A stretch of DNA of 64,000 nucleotides from Macrotis lagotis (GCF_037893015.1 NC_133658.1:145753982-145817981); one strand, 5' to 3'; positions 1 to 14,080 are shown, counted from the stretch's first letter. Made by a program: numbers and translations. The notes: generated by a model not told the origin, from the letters alone.

Positions 1-224
1 TATTTCTGCTTAGGACAGTTGCCTGTTTTAGTGAACAAACAATTTTCAAGTCAGAAAAAAAATGAAAGTTTTCGTATAATTCTAGCTGTAATTTAAGTGA
101 TATTTTTGCAAATAAAAATTTGGTGCTGTATTTCGCTTGAAATTTGTGGTAATAGAATTTGACTATTGTCCTCTGTAAGTAAAAGAATGATGAGGGAACT
201 CTTTCTAAATCATTTGTATTGGAA

Positions 225-304
225 AATATCATACACATCTAGAGAAAGAATTAGTCTGAATGCAGATCAAAGCAAAAGGTTTTTTTAAGGTTTTTGCAAG
301 GCAA
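225..304. repeat. Left arm of an exact 80-bp inverted repeat
   Basis: Its reverse complement is identical to 1548-1627. The arm joins an L1 3'-end fragment (+ sense) to the 3' tail of a SINE (- sense); the flanks are unrelated. It lies in an FNTA intron. Confidence 0.9.
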
Positions 305-660
305 TTTTGCAATTTAATGCTATTAACCTCAAAATATTTGAATGGATCTCTGATTTGGTTGACTTTGTGGTATTCCTTTCAGTGGTACAAATCACAACCT
401 ATCCACATCTTTTCCTCCTGTGCATCCTTTGTCCTTGTCCTCTCTTAAAGCCTCATAAAGGAAAATAAACAAGAAAGCCTTTCCTCTAGGTTTGGTTTTG
501 GTTTAGTTTTTAAACATTATATAGGTCCTTAAATCCTACTATTAAATAACATTTTTTGGTCATCTCTTATTAAGTATATCATTGCTGGCAATTTATGTAA
601 AATTCTTTGCAAATCTTAGTTTTATATAAATCTTAGCTGTTATTACATTACATATTTTCT

Positions 661-803
661 TTTTTTTTTTTTAGTTTGTTTTTTTTTTGCAAGGCAATGG
701 GGTTAAGTAGCTTGCCCAAGACCACACAGCTAGGTAATTATTGTCTGAGGCCGGATTTGAACTCAGGTACTCCTGACTTCAGGGCCGGTGCTCTAGCTGT
801 CCC
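661..803 (-). repeat. Mar1/WSINE-type SINE
   Basis: Reads from a T-rich tail through GCAAGGCAATGGGGTTAAG and CCACACAGCTAGGTAATTATT to GGGCCGGTGCTCT. About 25 bp around the A box is missing before CTGTCCC, so the head is internally deleted. Confidence 0.85.
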
Positions 804-1171
804 TACATATTTTATTCTTCAGATATGATGTCCCATATTTTGCAACTATTTTATAGCCTTACCCAGTAGAAGCATATTAGTTTAGAAAAAGTTGAGATTT
901 TATGCTTAGCATCTTTGAGAATACTGTAATGTTTTCCAAAAGCAATCTAGCTCTTTTCCAATTTTTACTCCATTTTCATTTCTGTGTCCAGCTCATTGTC
1001 CATCTTTATGGTGTCTGTCCACAGTGGACCTCAGTGAACCCTGCATATAATTGCATTCATAATCTGGATCATGGATCCTTCATTTACTTGGTTTTTTCAT
1101 TGTGAATTGATAAGGTTGAATTCACTTATGTTGTTAATGGTCCTATTAAAACTAGTATTCTACAATTTTAT

Positions 1172-1315
1172 GGTTTTTTTGCAAGGCAAATGGGGTTAAG
1201 TGGCTTACCCAAGGCCACACAGCTAGGTAATTATTAAATGTCTGAGGTCAGATTTGAACTCAGGTACTACTGAATCCAGGGCCAGTGCTCTTTCCACTGC
1301 ACCAACTAGTTGCTC
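1172..1315 (-). repeat. Mar1/WSINE-type SINE with target-site duplication
   Basis: Near full-length copy. It is flanked by CTAGTATTCTACAATTT (1152-1168) and CTAGCATTCTACAATTT (1316-1332), a 17-bp duplication with one mismatch. Confidence 0.92.
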
Positions 1316-1420
1316 CTAGCATTCTACAATTTGATAAAGATAGCAAAATATCAACTTTGGACTCTTCATAGGATAGCTTCTTTATTTTTAAATGGTTTTT
1401 AAATGAAAGTAGTATGCTTT

Positions 1421-1575
1421 GGGGTGGCTAGGTGGCGCAGTGCATAGAGCACTGGCCCTGGAGTCAGGAGTACCTGAGTTAAAATTCCACCTCAGACACT
1501 TAATAATCACCTATCTGTGTGGCCTTGGACAAGTCACTTAACTCCATTTGCCTTGCAAAAACCTTAAAAAAACCT
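1421..1575 (+). repeat. Mar1/WSINE-type SINE inside an L1 (-)
   Basis: Head GGGGTGGCTAGGTGGCGCAG, B-box-like segment, core and A-rich tail. L1 sequence on the left (AGTAGTATGCTTT) resumes on the right with GCTTTGATCTGC, so the SINE interrupted an L1. Confidence 0.92.
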
Positions 1576-1627
1576 TTTGCTTTGATCTGCATTCAGACTA
1601 ATTCTTTCTCTAGATGTGTATGATATT
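1548..1627. repeat. Right arm of an exact 80-bp inverted repeat
   Basis: It spans the tail of the + strand SINE at 1421-1575 and the adjoining L1 (-) fragment. Here both parts continue into longer copies, so this is the likely source of the left arm. Confidence 0.9.
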
Positions 1628-2009
1628 ATCTTTTAGAATTGTCTTTGTATTGCTGAGAAGAGCTAAGTTATCACTGTTGATTATCACATAGTATTGCTGT
1701 TAAGGTGTACAATGTTTTCCTGATCCTTCTCACTTCATTCAGCATCAGTTCATGTAAGTCTTTCCAGATTTTTCTGAAATCTGCCCACTTATTTCTTATA
1801 GAAGAATAGTATTCTTTGCATTCCTATATTACAACGTGTTCAACCAGTCCCTGAATGATGGACATCCTCTCAATTCTTTGCCACCACAGAAAGAGCTTTT
1901 TTTTGGATATGTGTGTCCTTTTCAGTTTTTATGATCTCTTTGCCTACTAGAAGTTTTGCTAAATCAAAGGGATGGACAGTTTGGGAGTTTTGGGTTTGTT
2001 TTGGGGTTT

Positions 2010-2830
2010 TTTTCAATTACATAGAAAGATATTTTTTCAACAATGTTTTTTTTGTTTTTGTTTTTGCAAGGCAAATGGGGTTAAGTGGCTTGCCCAAGGG
2101 CACACAGCTAAGGTAATTATTAAGTGTTTGAGACCAGAATCGGACCCAGGTACTCCTGACTCCAGGGCCGGTGCTTTATCCACTGCGCCACCTAGCCGCC
2201 CCAACAATGGTTTTTTTTTAAGATTCTGAGTTGCATATTTTTCTGCCTCTCTTCCCTCCCCATGACAGCAAGTAACATGACATAAGTTTTAAATTATACA
2301 TATATGTTCAATCATGTTTTAACATATTTTCATATTAGTCACATTTTGAAAGAACAATTGGAACAAAAGCAGGAAAAAAAGCAAAACCAATTTTAAAAAG
2401 TAAAAATAGTATTCTTTGATCTACATTTAGTCTCAATTTTTTTCCTCTAGATGTGGATGGCATTGATCATTGTACTGCTGTGAAGAACTAAATCTATCAT
2501 AGTTCATCATCACACAATGATGTTGATGTGTACAATGGTCTTCTGGTTCTGCTCACTTCATTCATCAATAGTTCAAGCCAAGGTTTTTCTGAAATCCACC
2601 TGCTCATGATCTCTTACAGAATAGTACTATTCTATCACAGTCATATACAACAATTTGTTCATCCATTCCCAAGTTGATGGACATCACCTCAATTTCCAAT
2701 TCTTTGCCACTTTAAAAAGAGCTGCTATAAATATTTTTTGTATATGCTGGTCTTTTTCGGTTTTTTGAGCTCTTTGGTATATAAATCTAGGAGTGACATT
2801 GCTGGATTGAGGGTATATCTTTCTTAATAT
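2010..2830 (-). repeat. L1 3'-end fragment, antisense, with SINE inserted
   Basis: Second antisense L1 3' end (TTTTTCTGCCTCTCTTCC, ACATTTTGAAAGAACAATTG, GATCTACATTTAGTCTC, CTCACTTCATTCATCAATAG), interrupted by a SINE at 2046-2201. Confidence 0.8.
2046..2201 (-). repeat. Mar1/WSINE-type SINE
   Basis: Full-length copy ending in a head that reads CTGCGCCACCTAGCCGCCC. CAACAATG flanks it at 2038-2045 and 2202-2209. Confidence 0.92.
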
Positions 2831-3427
2831 TAATAATCAAAGGATTTTTGTGTAGATGATCATTGCAACAAAAAATCTGGTGTATCTGTCAATGAGAGAC
2901 ATTGAAGGAGAGTTCAGAGTTTTATTTTGCTTTGTTGCATCAAATACTTTTAAAATTATTAAGTGTTTTTTATACCTTATAGTTACTTTGTAAGACTGAA
3001 GATGTAATCTGCTATTGAATATTATTTGTGAAAGACTATGTTCCCATCAATAATATTCTTAATAGGTGTACAGGAGCAGAGAGCATAATTAATCCCTTTT
3101 TCTGGTGTGGTCTTCAGAGGAAACTTCACAAGGTGTGAAATTCTGTTCCCAATTGAGGGGGTTTTATTTCCTTCCCAAAATTGACAGGAAATATAAGAAA
3201 GAAAATATAAGTCTACATTATTTATGCTGATCACTAAAATTTATATCACAGTTTGATGACTGAATTTCAAGGATCTACATGAATGTGTGACTAAGCCATA
3301 CTAAAGGCATCTAAAAGGAGAAGTAAAATGGATAGACAAGAGAGAGAACTAAAACTAAACTGTTGCCTAACTTCTATGGTTGTATGAGCTTTTCTAAGTG
3401 TCATGTTCTTCTCTATTTCTTTGTCAG

Positions 3428-5576
<2,149 letters not shown>

Positions 5577-5600
<24 letters not shown>

Positions 5601-5635
5601 ACAGTATATAGTGGTGGTGTGGTATTTTGTTTTTA
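5577..5635 (+). terminator. FNTA: FNTA polyadenylation signal and GT-rich downstream element
   Basis: AATAAA at 5577-5582 is followed about 30 nt later by GTGGTGGTGTGG and a T-rich run. A weaker upstream alternative is AATAAA at 5304-5309, followed by TGTTTGTTTATTTTT. Confidence 0.7.
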
Positions 5636-5640
5636 TAGCA

Positions 5641-5830
5641 TTTTAACTAGTTCCCTTCTGAGCTTAAATCATGACATCTTATGAAGCAGCTCCTATGGAA
5701 GTCCCTTTGGTCTGGGGAGGGGTGGTGGTGGTAAAAACACAGATCTGGAAAACAGTACCTTAAAAGGTAAAGTTGACAGAATTTCCTATTCCAGCCTCAG
5801 TAGGGTACAGATTGGTTTAAATAAAAATTC
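5641..5830 (+). repeat. 190-bp segment duplicated at 7402-7593 (copy 1)
   Basis: It lies just past the FNTA polyadenylation site. It shares TTAAATCATGACATCTTATG, ATTCCAGCCTCAGTAG and ACAGATTGGTTTAAATAAAA with 7402-7593 in the same orientation, at roughly 85 percent identity by eye. Confidence 0.85.
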
Positions 5831-6198
5831 CCTTCTTTTGTTCAAGGAAATAAAATTCAGGATATGAAGATAAATAGTAACTGGCATGACTATTCTTTAG
5901 TGATGGATTATAATATATATCTACACACATACACACACTTCAAGTTTTTGTTGCTTCTTTTTAACATTTTGCATCTTAGTTTTAAAAGTTTTAAAATTTA
6001 GCTAATTCCAAAAATCTCCAGGTTCCAATACAAATTCAGTTTAACTATTGATTTTAGAGTGTTTCAACATTGTACAAAAATGATCTGTTTCCAAGACTAA
6101 AGAACCTCGAGACAGAAATTTATACATAAAGAGGTAACACATATTGTACCATTTTAATAGCTGTTAAGTGTAGATGCCATTAAGAATTTATAAGGGTA

Positions 6199-6355
6199 AG
6201 GGGCGGCTAGGTGGCACAGTGGATAAAGCACCGGCCCTGGAGTCAGGAGTACCTGGGTTCAAATCCAGTCTCAGACACTTAATAATTACCTAGCTGTGTG
6301 GCCTTGGGCAAGCCACTTAACCCCATTTGCCTTGCAAAAACCTAAAAAAAAAAAA
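6199..6355 (+). repeat. Mar1/WSINE-type SINE with perfect 17-bp target-site duplication
   Basis: Full-length copy from GGGGCGGCTAGGTGGCACAG to an A-tail. AAGAATTTATAAGGGTA occurs at 6182-6198 and again at 6356-6372 without mismatch, marking a fairly recent L1-mediated insertion. Confidence 0.95.
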
Positions 6356-7401
6356 AAGAATTTATAAGGGTACCTGTTAAACAGCTTCACAATGTATGAT
6401 ACTGTAATAGTATCCCTTAGAGTAGAGTGGAATTTTAAGACAGTAAATCTCCCTATTCTTTAATTTTTTAAAAAAATTATGAATATATCTATATACAGAG
6501 AACAGAAAAAATTATCTATTATGAAACTGTAACTTGTACACAGCTTAATTTTTCAAGAACTCAATATTAACAGTAGTCACATTGCCCTGCTTTTCTGAGT
6601 CTTCTGTACTTCTCATTTCTGCATATTTATAAAATGTCTCATTGACATCCCTTTCCTTTTTTTTATAGCAATAGCAATGCTTTCCCCACAATTATACCCT
6701 TATCAAAAAAGTCTTTTCTTAAAAGAAATTAAAATTAATAAAGTCAAATTAAATGAACAAATTTATAACATTTGAAAACATGTCTGAATTCTATACCTAT
6801 GGACTATTACCTCTGGACCAAGAAATGGAAATTAAGCTTTATCCACAGTCTTCTAGAATCATGATATATCTATCATTGCACTGATCATTAGAGTTCTTAA
6901 ATTTTTCCCAGCTGTCTTTTATAATATAGTCGTTCTAAAAGTTGTTCAGCTTCTGTTCACTTTACTGTGCCTCACTTCATAGAAGTCTTCCCAAGTTTAT
7001 CTGAAACCATCCTTTTCATAATTTAAGGTTCCATAATCTATTCTTTACCATGATTTGTTTGGTCATTCCTCCTGTGATGAAAGCCCACTTTGTTTCTTAC
7101 TCTTTACACTGTGAAAGGACTGTCCTGCACTAGGGGGAGCTTTGAGCAATCATTTGTCTGCATACAGCTCCTTTGACTTTTTTGAACTATGTACCATCTA
7201 GTAGTTGTGTCCATGAGTCAAAAAGTATTAATAATTGAGTGAATTTGGGGAAATTGTTCTTTAAATTACTTTTCAGAATGGTTAGATCAATACAGAGCAC
7301 CACCCAGATTATTAGTGTTCTTGTTCTCCCAGAACTCTTCCACAATTGTCATTTTCTACTTCATTAATCTTTGCCAGTTTGATAGGTATAAGGTAGAAAC
7401 T

Positions 7402-7593
7402 TATTTAACTAGTTTCCTTCTGAACTTAAATCATGACATCTTATGAACCAGCCACAAGGGAAGTCCCCTTGGTCAAGGAGTGGGGGGGGGGGGGTTAAAA
7501 CACAGATCTAGAAAGCAAGATCTTAAAAGATAAAGTTGACAAAAATTTTTATTCCAGCCTCAGTAGCGCACAGATTGGTTTAAATAAAAATTC
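7402..7593 (+). repeat. 190-bp segment duplicated from 5641-5830 (copy 2)
   Basis: Sits inside an antisense L1: L1 sequence runs up to GATAGGTATAAGGTAGAAAC and resumes at about TTAATTTGCATTTC. The duplicated block replaces or splits the L1 between those points. Confidence 0.85.
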
Positions 7594-7789
7594 TTAATTT
7601 GCATTTCTATTTTTACTAATAATTTGGAGCGTTTTCCATATGGTGATTGACAGTTTGTTTCATTTGGTTGTTGACAGCTTCTTTTGAGACCTTGCCTGTG
7701 CCTTTGACCGTTTACAACTGGGGAATGGCTCTTATCCTTATGTATTTATTTGTGTGTATGCTTCTGACTTTCTGGACTTAAACACTATA

Positions 7790-8165
7790 CTTTAGCTGCA
7801 GTCTCTAGTATATCCCTCAAGACCTGTGACCTTCTCAATGGAATATCCATCCATCGCTGCAGCCTTCTCATCTTAGAACATCTATCTGCTATGCCTTCTC
7901 TTCTGGTGAATTCCTCCAGTGACCTCCATTTTGAGGAGCAGCTTGGGTTGGCTAACTTTTATTTCCTTCCCCATGGAGCTTTTGACTTTCTGAACTTCAG
8001 GGTCATGCAGCTGTGTGGGTACTTTCATCTCCAGCTCTGCCCTACCTCTTCTATGTTCTCCTTGCTTTGAGCTCCCTTTTATATGTTGTCTTCTCCCTGT
8101 CTCCTTAGAATGGAAGATCCTTGAGGCTTTTGCTTGCATTTGTATTTCTACTATTTAGAACAATG
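7790..8165 (+). repeat. L2-like 3'-end fragment
   Basis: Contains a CT-rich run followed by TTAGAATGGAAGATCCTTGAGG and a T-rich GTATTTCTACTATTTAGAAC stretch, the pattern of an L2 3' end. Divergent. Confidence 0.5.
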
Positions 8166-9311
8166 CTTATTTCCTCCTGCTTACTCTCTCTGTTTGGTAT
8201 ATCACATCTTTATTAGAGAAACTTGTTACACTAGCATTGCTTTTGTTAGTGGAAAATATCTTAGAATTTGGTAATCAAAATTATCCATTTTTATTTCCTG
8301 ACCCCCCCCATCCTTTGAAGAATTGGACTTCCTATCCATAGTTGTAAAATTTGTTACTTTCCTTTCTCCTAATTTACAATAGAATAGTTTATATCCCAAT
8401 TGTATATGGTCTGAAATGTTGACCTAAATGTTTTCTGCTAGACTGCTTTCCATTCTTGCCCAACAGATTTTCATTCAGTAGTGAACTCTTACTCTAAGCT
8501 AGTGTCCTTGCTTTTATTGCACTATGTTCTGTTGTTTCTGTATGTAGTCTGTCTAATCTGTTCCCTTGATCAACTTTATCTTTTTTTAACCAAAATCAAA
8601 TAGTTGTGAAGATTACTACTTTGTTACATAGATTGAGAACTGATACCTCTAAGCTCCCCTCTGTCCAGCTTTTTTTTTTGTTAAAATTCCTTTATTTTAA
8701 AAATTCTGTTCTTTCAGAAGTTCTGTCTCATTCTATAAAATGCCTTTTCTGGGTAGTTTGATTAATATGATACTGAATCTGTAAATAGATTTATGTATTT
8801 TTGTCATTTTGGTATTGGTCATATTGGTATGGTTCAATAATAACAAGCAGTTAATATCATTTCATTTAAGTCTTTATTTTTGTAAAAAGTGTTTTGTCAT
8901 TATAATTATGTAATTTTGTGTTTTGTTAAGATATTTATACATTTTATAGTTTGTAATTTTAATGGTACTTCTCATCATTTTTCACAGTTTGGATGATAGT
9001 ATGCAGAATGTTTAGACTTGTTTTAATTAGTAATTTTTCACTTTAAAATTGTCTAAACTATTATATTACTTGTAGAAAAAGTAGTGATTATATTTGTTCT
9101 TTGCTTTTATACTTATTTTCTCAAATTTTTTCCTGCTTGTGCTATAGAAAACATTTCAAGATCTTTGGCTTTCTAAGACAATTTCTCTCCAGTCATATTC
9201 TTTCAGCTTTTCACATTTCTCTCTTCTGCAATTAGGGAATTCACCTGACTGCCCTATTATTCTGCTTGCTGCTCATATATCTTGTCTTTCCTCTTTAAAA
9301 TGTAAATTTCT

Positions 9312-9458
9312 TGGGGCAGCTAGGTGGCACAGTGGATAGAGCACTGGCCCTGGAGCCAGGAATACCTGAGTTCAAATCCACCTCAGACACTTAATAATTA
9401 CATGGTTTGTGGCCTTGGGCAAGCAACTTAGCCTCATAGCCTTGCAAAAACCTAAAAA
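9312..9458 (+). repeat. Mar1/WSINE-type SINE
   Basis: Full-length copy. AAAATGTAAATTTCT flanks it at 9297-9311 and 9459-9473. Confidence 0.93.
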
Positions 9459-9473
9459 AAAATGTAAATTTCT

Positions 9474-10980
9474 CTTGTGTTTCATCCTTAAACTTTTCAT
9501 ATAGCACTTTTTTCCATTTATTTTATCATTGTAATACTTCAGCATATTATTTTTGTTTCAGTTTTAAAAGATAACTTGTATATGACACTAAAATCATGTG
9601 TGGAGATAACAAGTTTTTTCCCCCCAGTTTTATAATTGAAGCCAGTGGTGGTCTGATGGGATTCATAGAAATTTACTTTGAAGACTGAATAGCAGCAGGA
9701 GCATATTTCTGACCATGAAGTCTACCAACTAACAAAGTAATGTAGCATTTTTCATCTTTTTTCAGTCATCAGAAATTGAATTTCCTGGAATAGAGTGGCG
9801 AGTTGTATCTACTTAGAGCTCTTCTAAATAACTGAACAATTGTTGTTTGATCACCACTGCCCATTGCCTGAGGTCTTCACAACATCAGAATTGTAGAGCT
9901 TAAAACGGTTCATTTTACAGATGTGGAAACGGAGGTCTAGAAAAGTGGTCATTTATTTCAAGATCAAACAGTATGATTCCAACTAAGAGCCATTTATTAG
10001 GTGTGAGGGGAAGATAGGCTACTTCTCTAAGCCATTTTCCAGAACCAGTATTGTGTGAAATGGGCCATTATGAACCTCTAGCCTTGACTCCACTGAACAG
10101 TTGTGCAGATTTATACTTTGCTAGTCCATTTTAGTTAACACAGTGGTTGGTATATGGTAGTGCTTGTTTCTTTTTCTTTTTAATCTTCTTTGTAGCAAAA
10201 CACCCATTTTTTTTTTGTCTCATTTCTAAAGATAAGAATGAGTGTAATGACACTGGTTCAGTTCACAATCTGGACAATTTTCTCTTGTGTTCACTATCAC
10301 TCTCCCACCCCACCCACCCTCCAAATACCACCTCTGTGTTCTCTTTAAACATTTGCCGCTTGGGGCTCAGAATTGTGTTATTCAGATATGCTACATTGAA
10401 AGATGCTTCATCATTGTCATTAAAATATTGGAGTATGAATAGGGCATATTCAGACCTCTCATGCACACAGTTTCATGGATTAATTAGCTGGTAACCCACT
10501 ACATACTAGTGCTTATTAAATGAAGGTCCTCCAACTCAAAGTATTATTGCAAATCCATTACAGCTGTTTGCAGAGCACTTCAAAAAGCATCTTTATATAA
10601 AAGGATAATACTACCAAAAGACTGGTTTACACCCACTGCTTCCATCTCCATATATTTATTACTCCCCTGTAATATAGCTTTCTTCTCTCCCTCTTTTAGG
10701 TCCCTAGAATTTTTTTTTTTGTCTATCTTTTTGAATACACACAGCTTCTTGTATAAACTAACTCGTTCAAGGATTACATCAAACTACCTTTCCTCTTTAA
10801 GGTCTTATCTCTGCCCACTTACGTCTTCTTTTTATTGGTTCCTTTTCATCTTTAAACTGACCCTTCAGAATTATAGATCTTTAGGTATGAAGTGCATTAT
10901 CTTGTCTTATTAAAAGAGCTCACCTTTTCTGGTATCTTTAATTATAGCCTCAATGAGAATAACTTAGAAATCTGTATTTC
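9474..10980. other. Intergenic stretch without a recognisable gene
   Basis: AT-rich sequence with only a short MIR-like piece (about 9905-9975, TTTTACAGATGTGGAAAC). Open frames here, such as the one at 10147-10494, start in low-complexity T-rich DNA and show no protein family signature. Confidence 0.6.
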
Positions 10981-11640
10981 TGATTCCATCCTTTCACCCA
11001 AGCCTCAGTCTCACATTGCCAACTACCAACAAATACTGAGCATTTACAAACAGGCTTAAAAAACTAAAACCATAACCTCCACTCTTCACCCACCTACCTC
11101 TGAAATCTAAGATTTATTGTTTATCTTATCCTTTACCTTTATCCTTAACATCAGTCTTCTATTCCTTTATTATCAGTTCTGTTCTTTCAGTTCCTCTTGC
11201 CTCATTCTAGTCTATGCCTTTGTTTTAGATTGAGTTTACTGTAAAAAGCCTCCTAGATCACCTCTTTGTTCCCATTTAGGCCCTGTCTCCTGTTCGGAAA
11301 AACACAGTAATCTGCCAGATTAGGCTTCATTAAACTATCTTGTTTGTGTCACCCCACTCAAATTTCTAATTACTCCCTTTTTATTAATTAAATTGAAACT
11401 TCTTCACCTGGTTTTCAGAGAACCAAACCCTTCCTGCCCTGAACCAATTTCATTTCCCTCATAAATTTGCAATTTAATTTACACCATCTGCTCCTCCCAA
11501 AGCTAGCCTGTGCCTTTAAAGAAAAATATTTTGATGCTTTTTGCTTTTCTAGTAAACGGAACCTTTATTTCCCTGCCTTCTGCCATTTGAACCCTCCACT
11601 TAACTCTGTTTTTCCTGACTCATCTGAATAACACTATGAA
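10980..11640 (+). repeat. L2-like degraded fragment
   Basis: Phrases such as TTCACCTGGTTTTCAGAGAACC, CCTGCCCTGAACC, CATCTGCTCCTCCCAAAGCTAG and a CCCTGCCTTCTGCCATTTGAAC run resemble the L2 ORF2 end. Strongly diverged. Confidence 0.45.
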
Positions 11641-11989
11641 GGAGATGAGTGTAGCTTCAAGCCAATAGTGATGTCTTTTAAGTTTCTGGGAGAAAAACAA
11701 AGCCAGAATAAATTGAAAGTAAAGTTGAATTGGGCACCTGCTCCTTTCTTGACTCAACTAATCCTGACTATAGATGGTGGGAACTGGAATCTAAGACCTT
11801 CATTGCACTCCCACCTTCAAACCAGGAACTAATGGAACATGCCTGTGACACTTTTAACCTGGGATCCATAAACTTGTTTTTTGTTTTATTTTGTTTTTCA
11901 TACTCGGAAAACTATTTCAGTATAATTTGAATGATCATCAAAACTATTTGGTATTGATTTAAGAAAATATTTTGACCCATCAATTAATG

Positions 11990-13150
11990 TAGTAGCATAA
12001 TTTTCAAAAACCTACCTACTAATAGCAAAGACTCAGCTGTTTGACACAAACTACTGGGAAAACTGGAAACTGGTGGCTGAAAGTGGGTTTAGATCAGCAT
12101 CTCCCTAATTACCAATGTAGGTTTCCAGAAGGACATGTGACCTAGATATAAAAAGTCACATCATAGACAAAGGATTAAGGAATGAAATTTATATTGTTAG
12201 GCATAGAGGTTATAGAGACAAGAGATAGATAAAATTACAGGATGAGACAATTTTGATTACATAAAATTGAAAATTATTGCACAAACAAAATAAATAGTTA
12301 AAATGGGAATCTTTGGGAAAAATCTTGGTAGTAAGTTTCTCTGTAAAGGTCTGATATACAGTGTATGAAAAGACTGAGCCTAGTAGATAAGAATAAGAGC
12401 TAGGTAGTTCTCAAAGAAATCCAGTCAACATCCATATTTTATTAAAGATTTTTATTTTTTGAGTTTTACAATTTTTCCCCCCAATCTTACTTCCCTCCCC
12501 CCACCCCCTCACAAAAAGCAATTTGCCAGTCTTTACTTTGTTTCCATGTTGTACATTGATCTAAATTGAGTGTGATGAGAGAGAAATCATATCCTTAAGG
12601 ATGAAAAAAGTATAAGAGATAACAAAATCAGACAATAAGATATCTTTTTTTTTCTAAAGGGAATAGTCCTTGAACTTTGTTCCATCTCCACAGTTCTTTA
12701 TCTGGATATATACAACATCCATATTTTAAAAATGCCAAAAGTTACTAGTAGAAAAATGTTAATCAAAACAATTGATTCTACCTCAAACCCATTTAGTTGA
12801 AAAAAAACCAGTTGTTGAAGTGACTTTGGGAAAACAGGCATGTTAATACATAGGTAGAGCTATATATTAGTTATATTGGAAAGCGGTGTGGAATTGAAAT
12901 CACCAAATTGTGCAATACTTTTTGACTTTCATAATTTATAAGCCTATTATACCACAAAGGAATCAAAGGAAAAAGTAGTTAAGTTTTGGTTTATTTTGGG
13001 TTTTTTAGTAATAAAAAAAAACTGGAAACTAAGGTATTACTTTGGAAAATCTATTAGGGATAATATGAAGATAATGAAATACTATTGTGATGTAAGATAT
13101 GACAAAAAGGAAACTTTCAGAGAAATGTGAAGACTTATAGATTGTTGCAG
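11990..13150 (+). repeat. L1 3' part, sense, split by a nested L1
   Basis: Sense L1 phrases: CTGGGAAAACTGGAAACTGG, AAAATTGAAAATTATTGCAC, CAGTGTATGAAAAGACTGAG, and AATCAAAACAATTGATTC after the nested insertion at 12442-12712. Confidence 0.78.
12442..12712 (-). repeat. 5'-truncated L1 end with perfect 16-bp target-site duplication
   Basis: Antisense L1 3' end (AGTTTTACAATTTTTCCCCC, GTACATTGATCTAAATTGAG, ATCATATCCTTAAGGATG). CAACATCCATATTTTA occurs at 12426-12441 and 12713-12728. It inserted into the older sense L1 around it. Confidence 0.93.
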
Positions 13151-13152
13151 AA

Positions 13153-13345
13153 TGAATCTTTCATTGGTCTTCTGGAATTAGTCATCACATTGATCAAAGT
13201 GCACAAATTTTTATAATATTGTAAATTTTTTTCTTGGCTCTGTGCACTTCATTCTGCATAATTTATTGCAAATCTTTGCAAATCTGAAACTTTTTTTGTT
13301 TCATCTTTTAGAGGACACTTATATTCCATCACATTCCTTTAATTT
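13153..13345 (-). repeat. L1 3'-end fragment, antisense
   Basis: TTCATTGGTCTTCTGGAATT, GCACTTCATTCTGCATAA and CATCTTTTAGAGGACACTTA follow the antisense L1 3' UTR layout. Confidence 0.65.
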
Positions 13346-13724
13346 AATTTGTTAATCAGAACAGAGATAAAATAAGTTTATACCAATAGCAACATTGTAA
13401 AGATGACCCTGAAAGACTTACTCTAATCAAGCAGTAACTAACCAAGATGCTAAAGGAACTACACTAATCATTTCCTGATAAGAGAGATTGTAGACTCAAG
13501 ATAAGAAAATTGTTTGAATTTTTTTGAGCAAGGCCACAAATAGGATTACATGTTTTGCTTGACTGCATATAGAAAAGTAAACAGCTTTGAAGAATTGGAT
13601 ATTGAAAAGTAAGTTGTTCATAGTGTAGAGTCAATTTTATGTACAATTGTCTCTTTTTCTACAATGTATGTGGAAATGCTCATTTTGGGGGCATTAAGTT
13701 CAGGACTTTATAAAAAATTAAAAA

Positions 13725-14080
13725 TATTGGTATGACCTGATACAGAGTGAAGTGTGCAGAACCCAGAGAAGAATTTATACAACATTGTAAAGAAAAACAA
13801 CTTTGAAAGACCTAAGAACTCATCAATGCAATGACCAACCATGATTCCAGAGGACCACTGATGAAAACACGTTGCCCACTTCTGACAGAGGTCAGCTTAA
13901 GGTGCACAATGAGACATATTTTCAGGCATGGTCAAATGTGGAGATGTTTGCTTATTTGATAAGAGTTTTTGGTATTTATTTTATAAATTGTGGGGGTAGG
14001 GGGATGGGGACTATATGGACTACATTATTTGGTGTTGGTTAAGTTGAGAATTTTTTTTTTTTTTAAAAAAGAATCACTTG
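13725..14080 (+). repeat. L1 3'-end fragment, sense
   Basis: Phrases such as CAGAGTGAAGTGTGCAGAAC, ATTTATACAACATTGTAAAG, CTTTGAAAGACCTAAGAACT and a G-rich block before the A/T-rich end match the sense L1 3' UTR. Confidence 0.7.

Larger units (their letters stand above)
1380..1985 (-). repeat. L1 3'-end fragment, antisense, interrupted by a SINE
   Basis: Antisense L1 3' UTR sequence with familiar phrases such as GATCTGCATTCAGACT, GCTGAGAAGAGCTAAG and CTCACTTCATTCAGCATCAG. The segment at 1421-1575 is the inserted SINE. Confidence 0.8.
6690..8980 (-). repeat. Long antisense L1 (3' UTR into the ORF2 end), mosaic
   Basis: Antisense L1 phrases run in order: AGTTCTTAAATTTTTCCCAG, TTCACTTTACTGTGCC, TTTGCATTTCTATTTTTACT, GTAATCAAAATTATCCATTT, ATAGTTGTGAAGATTACTAC and GGTAGTTTGATTAATATGA. 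The duplicated block 7402-7593 and an L2-like piece at about 7790-8165 interrupt it. No long reading frame survives. Confidence 0.78.

Noticed and set aside
10147..10494. A 115-residue + frame beginning MVYGSAC
   Set aside because: Starts in a T-rich run, overlaps a minus-strand frame of similar length and shows no family motif or splice context.
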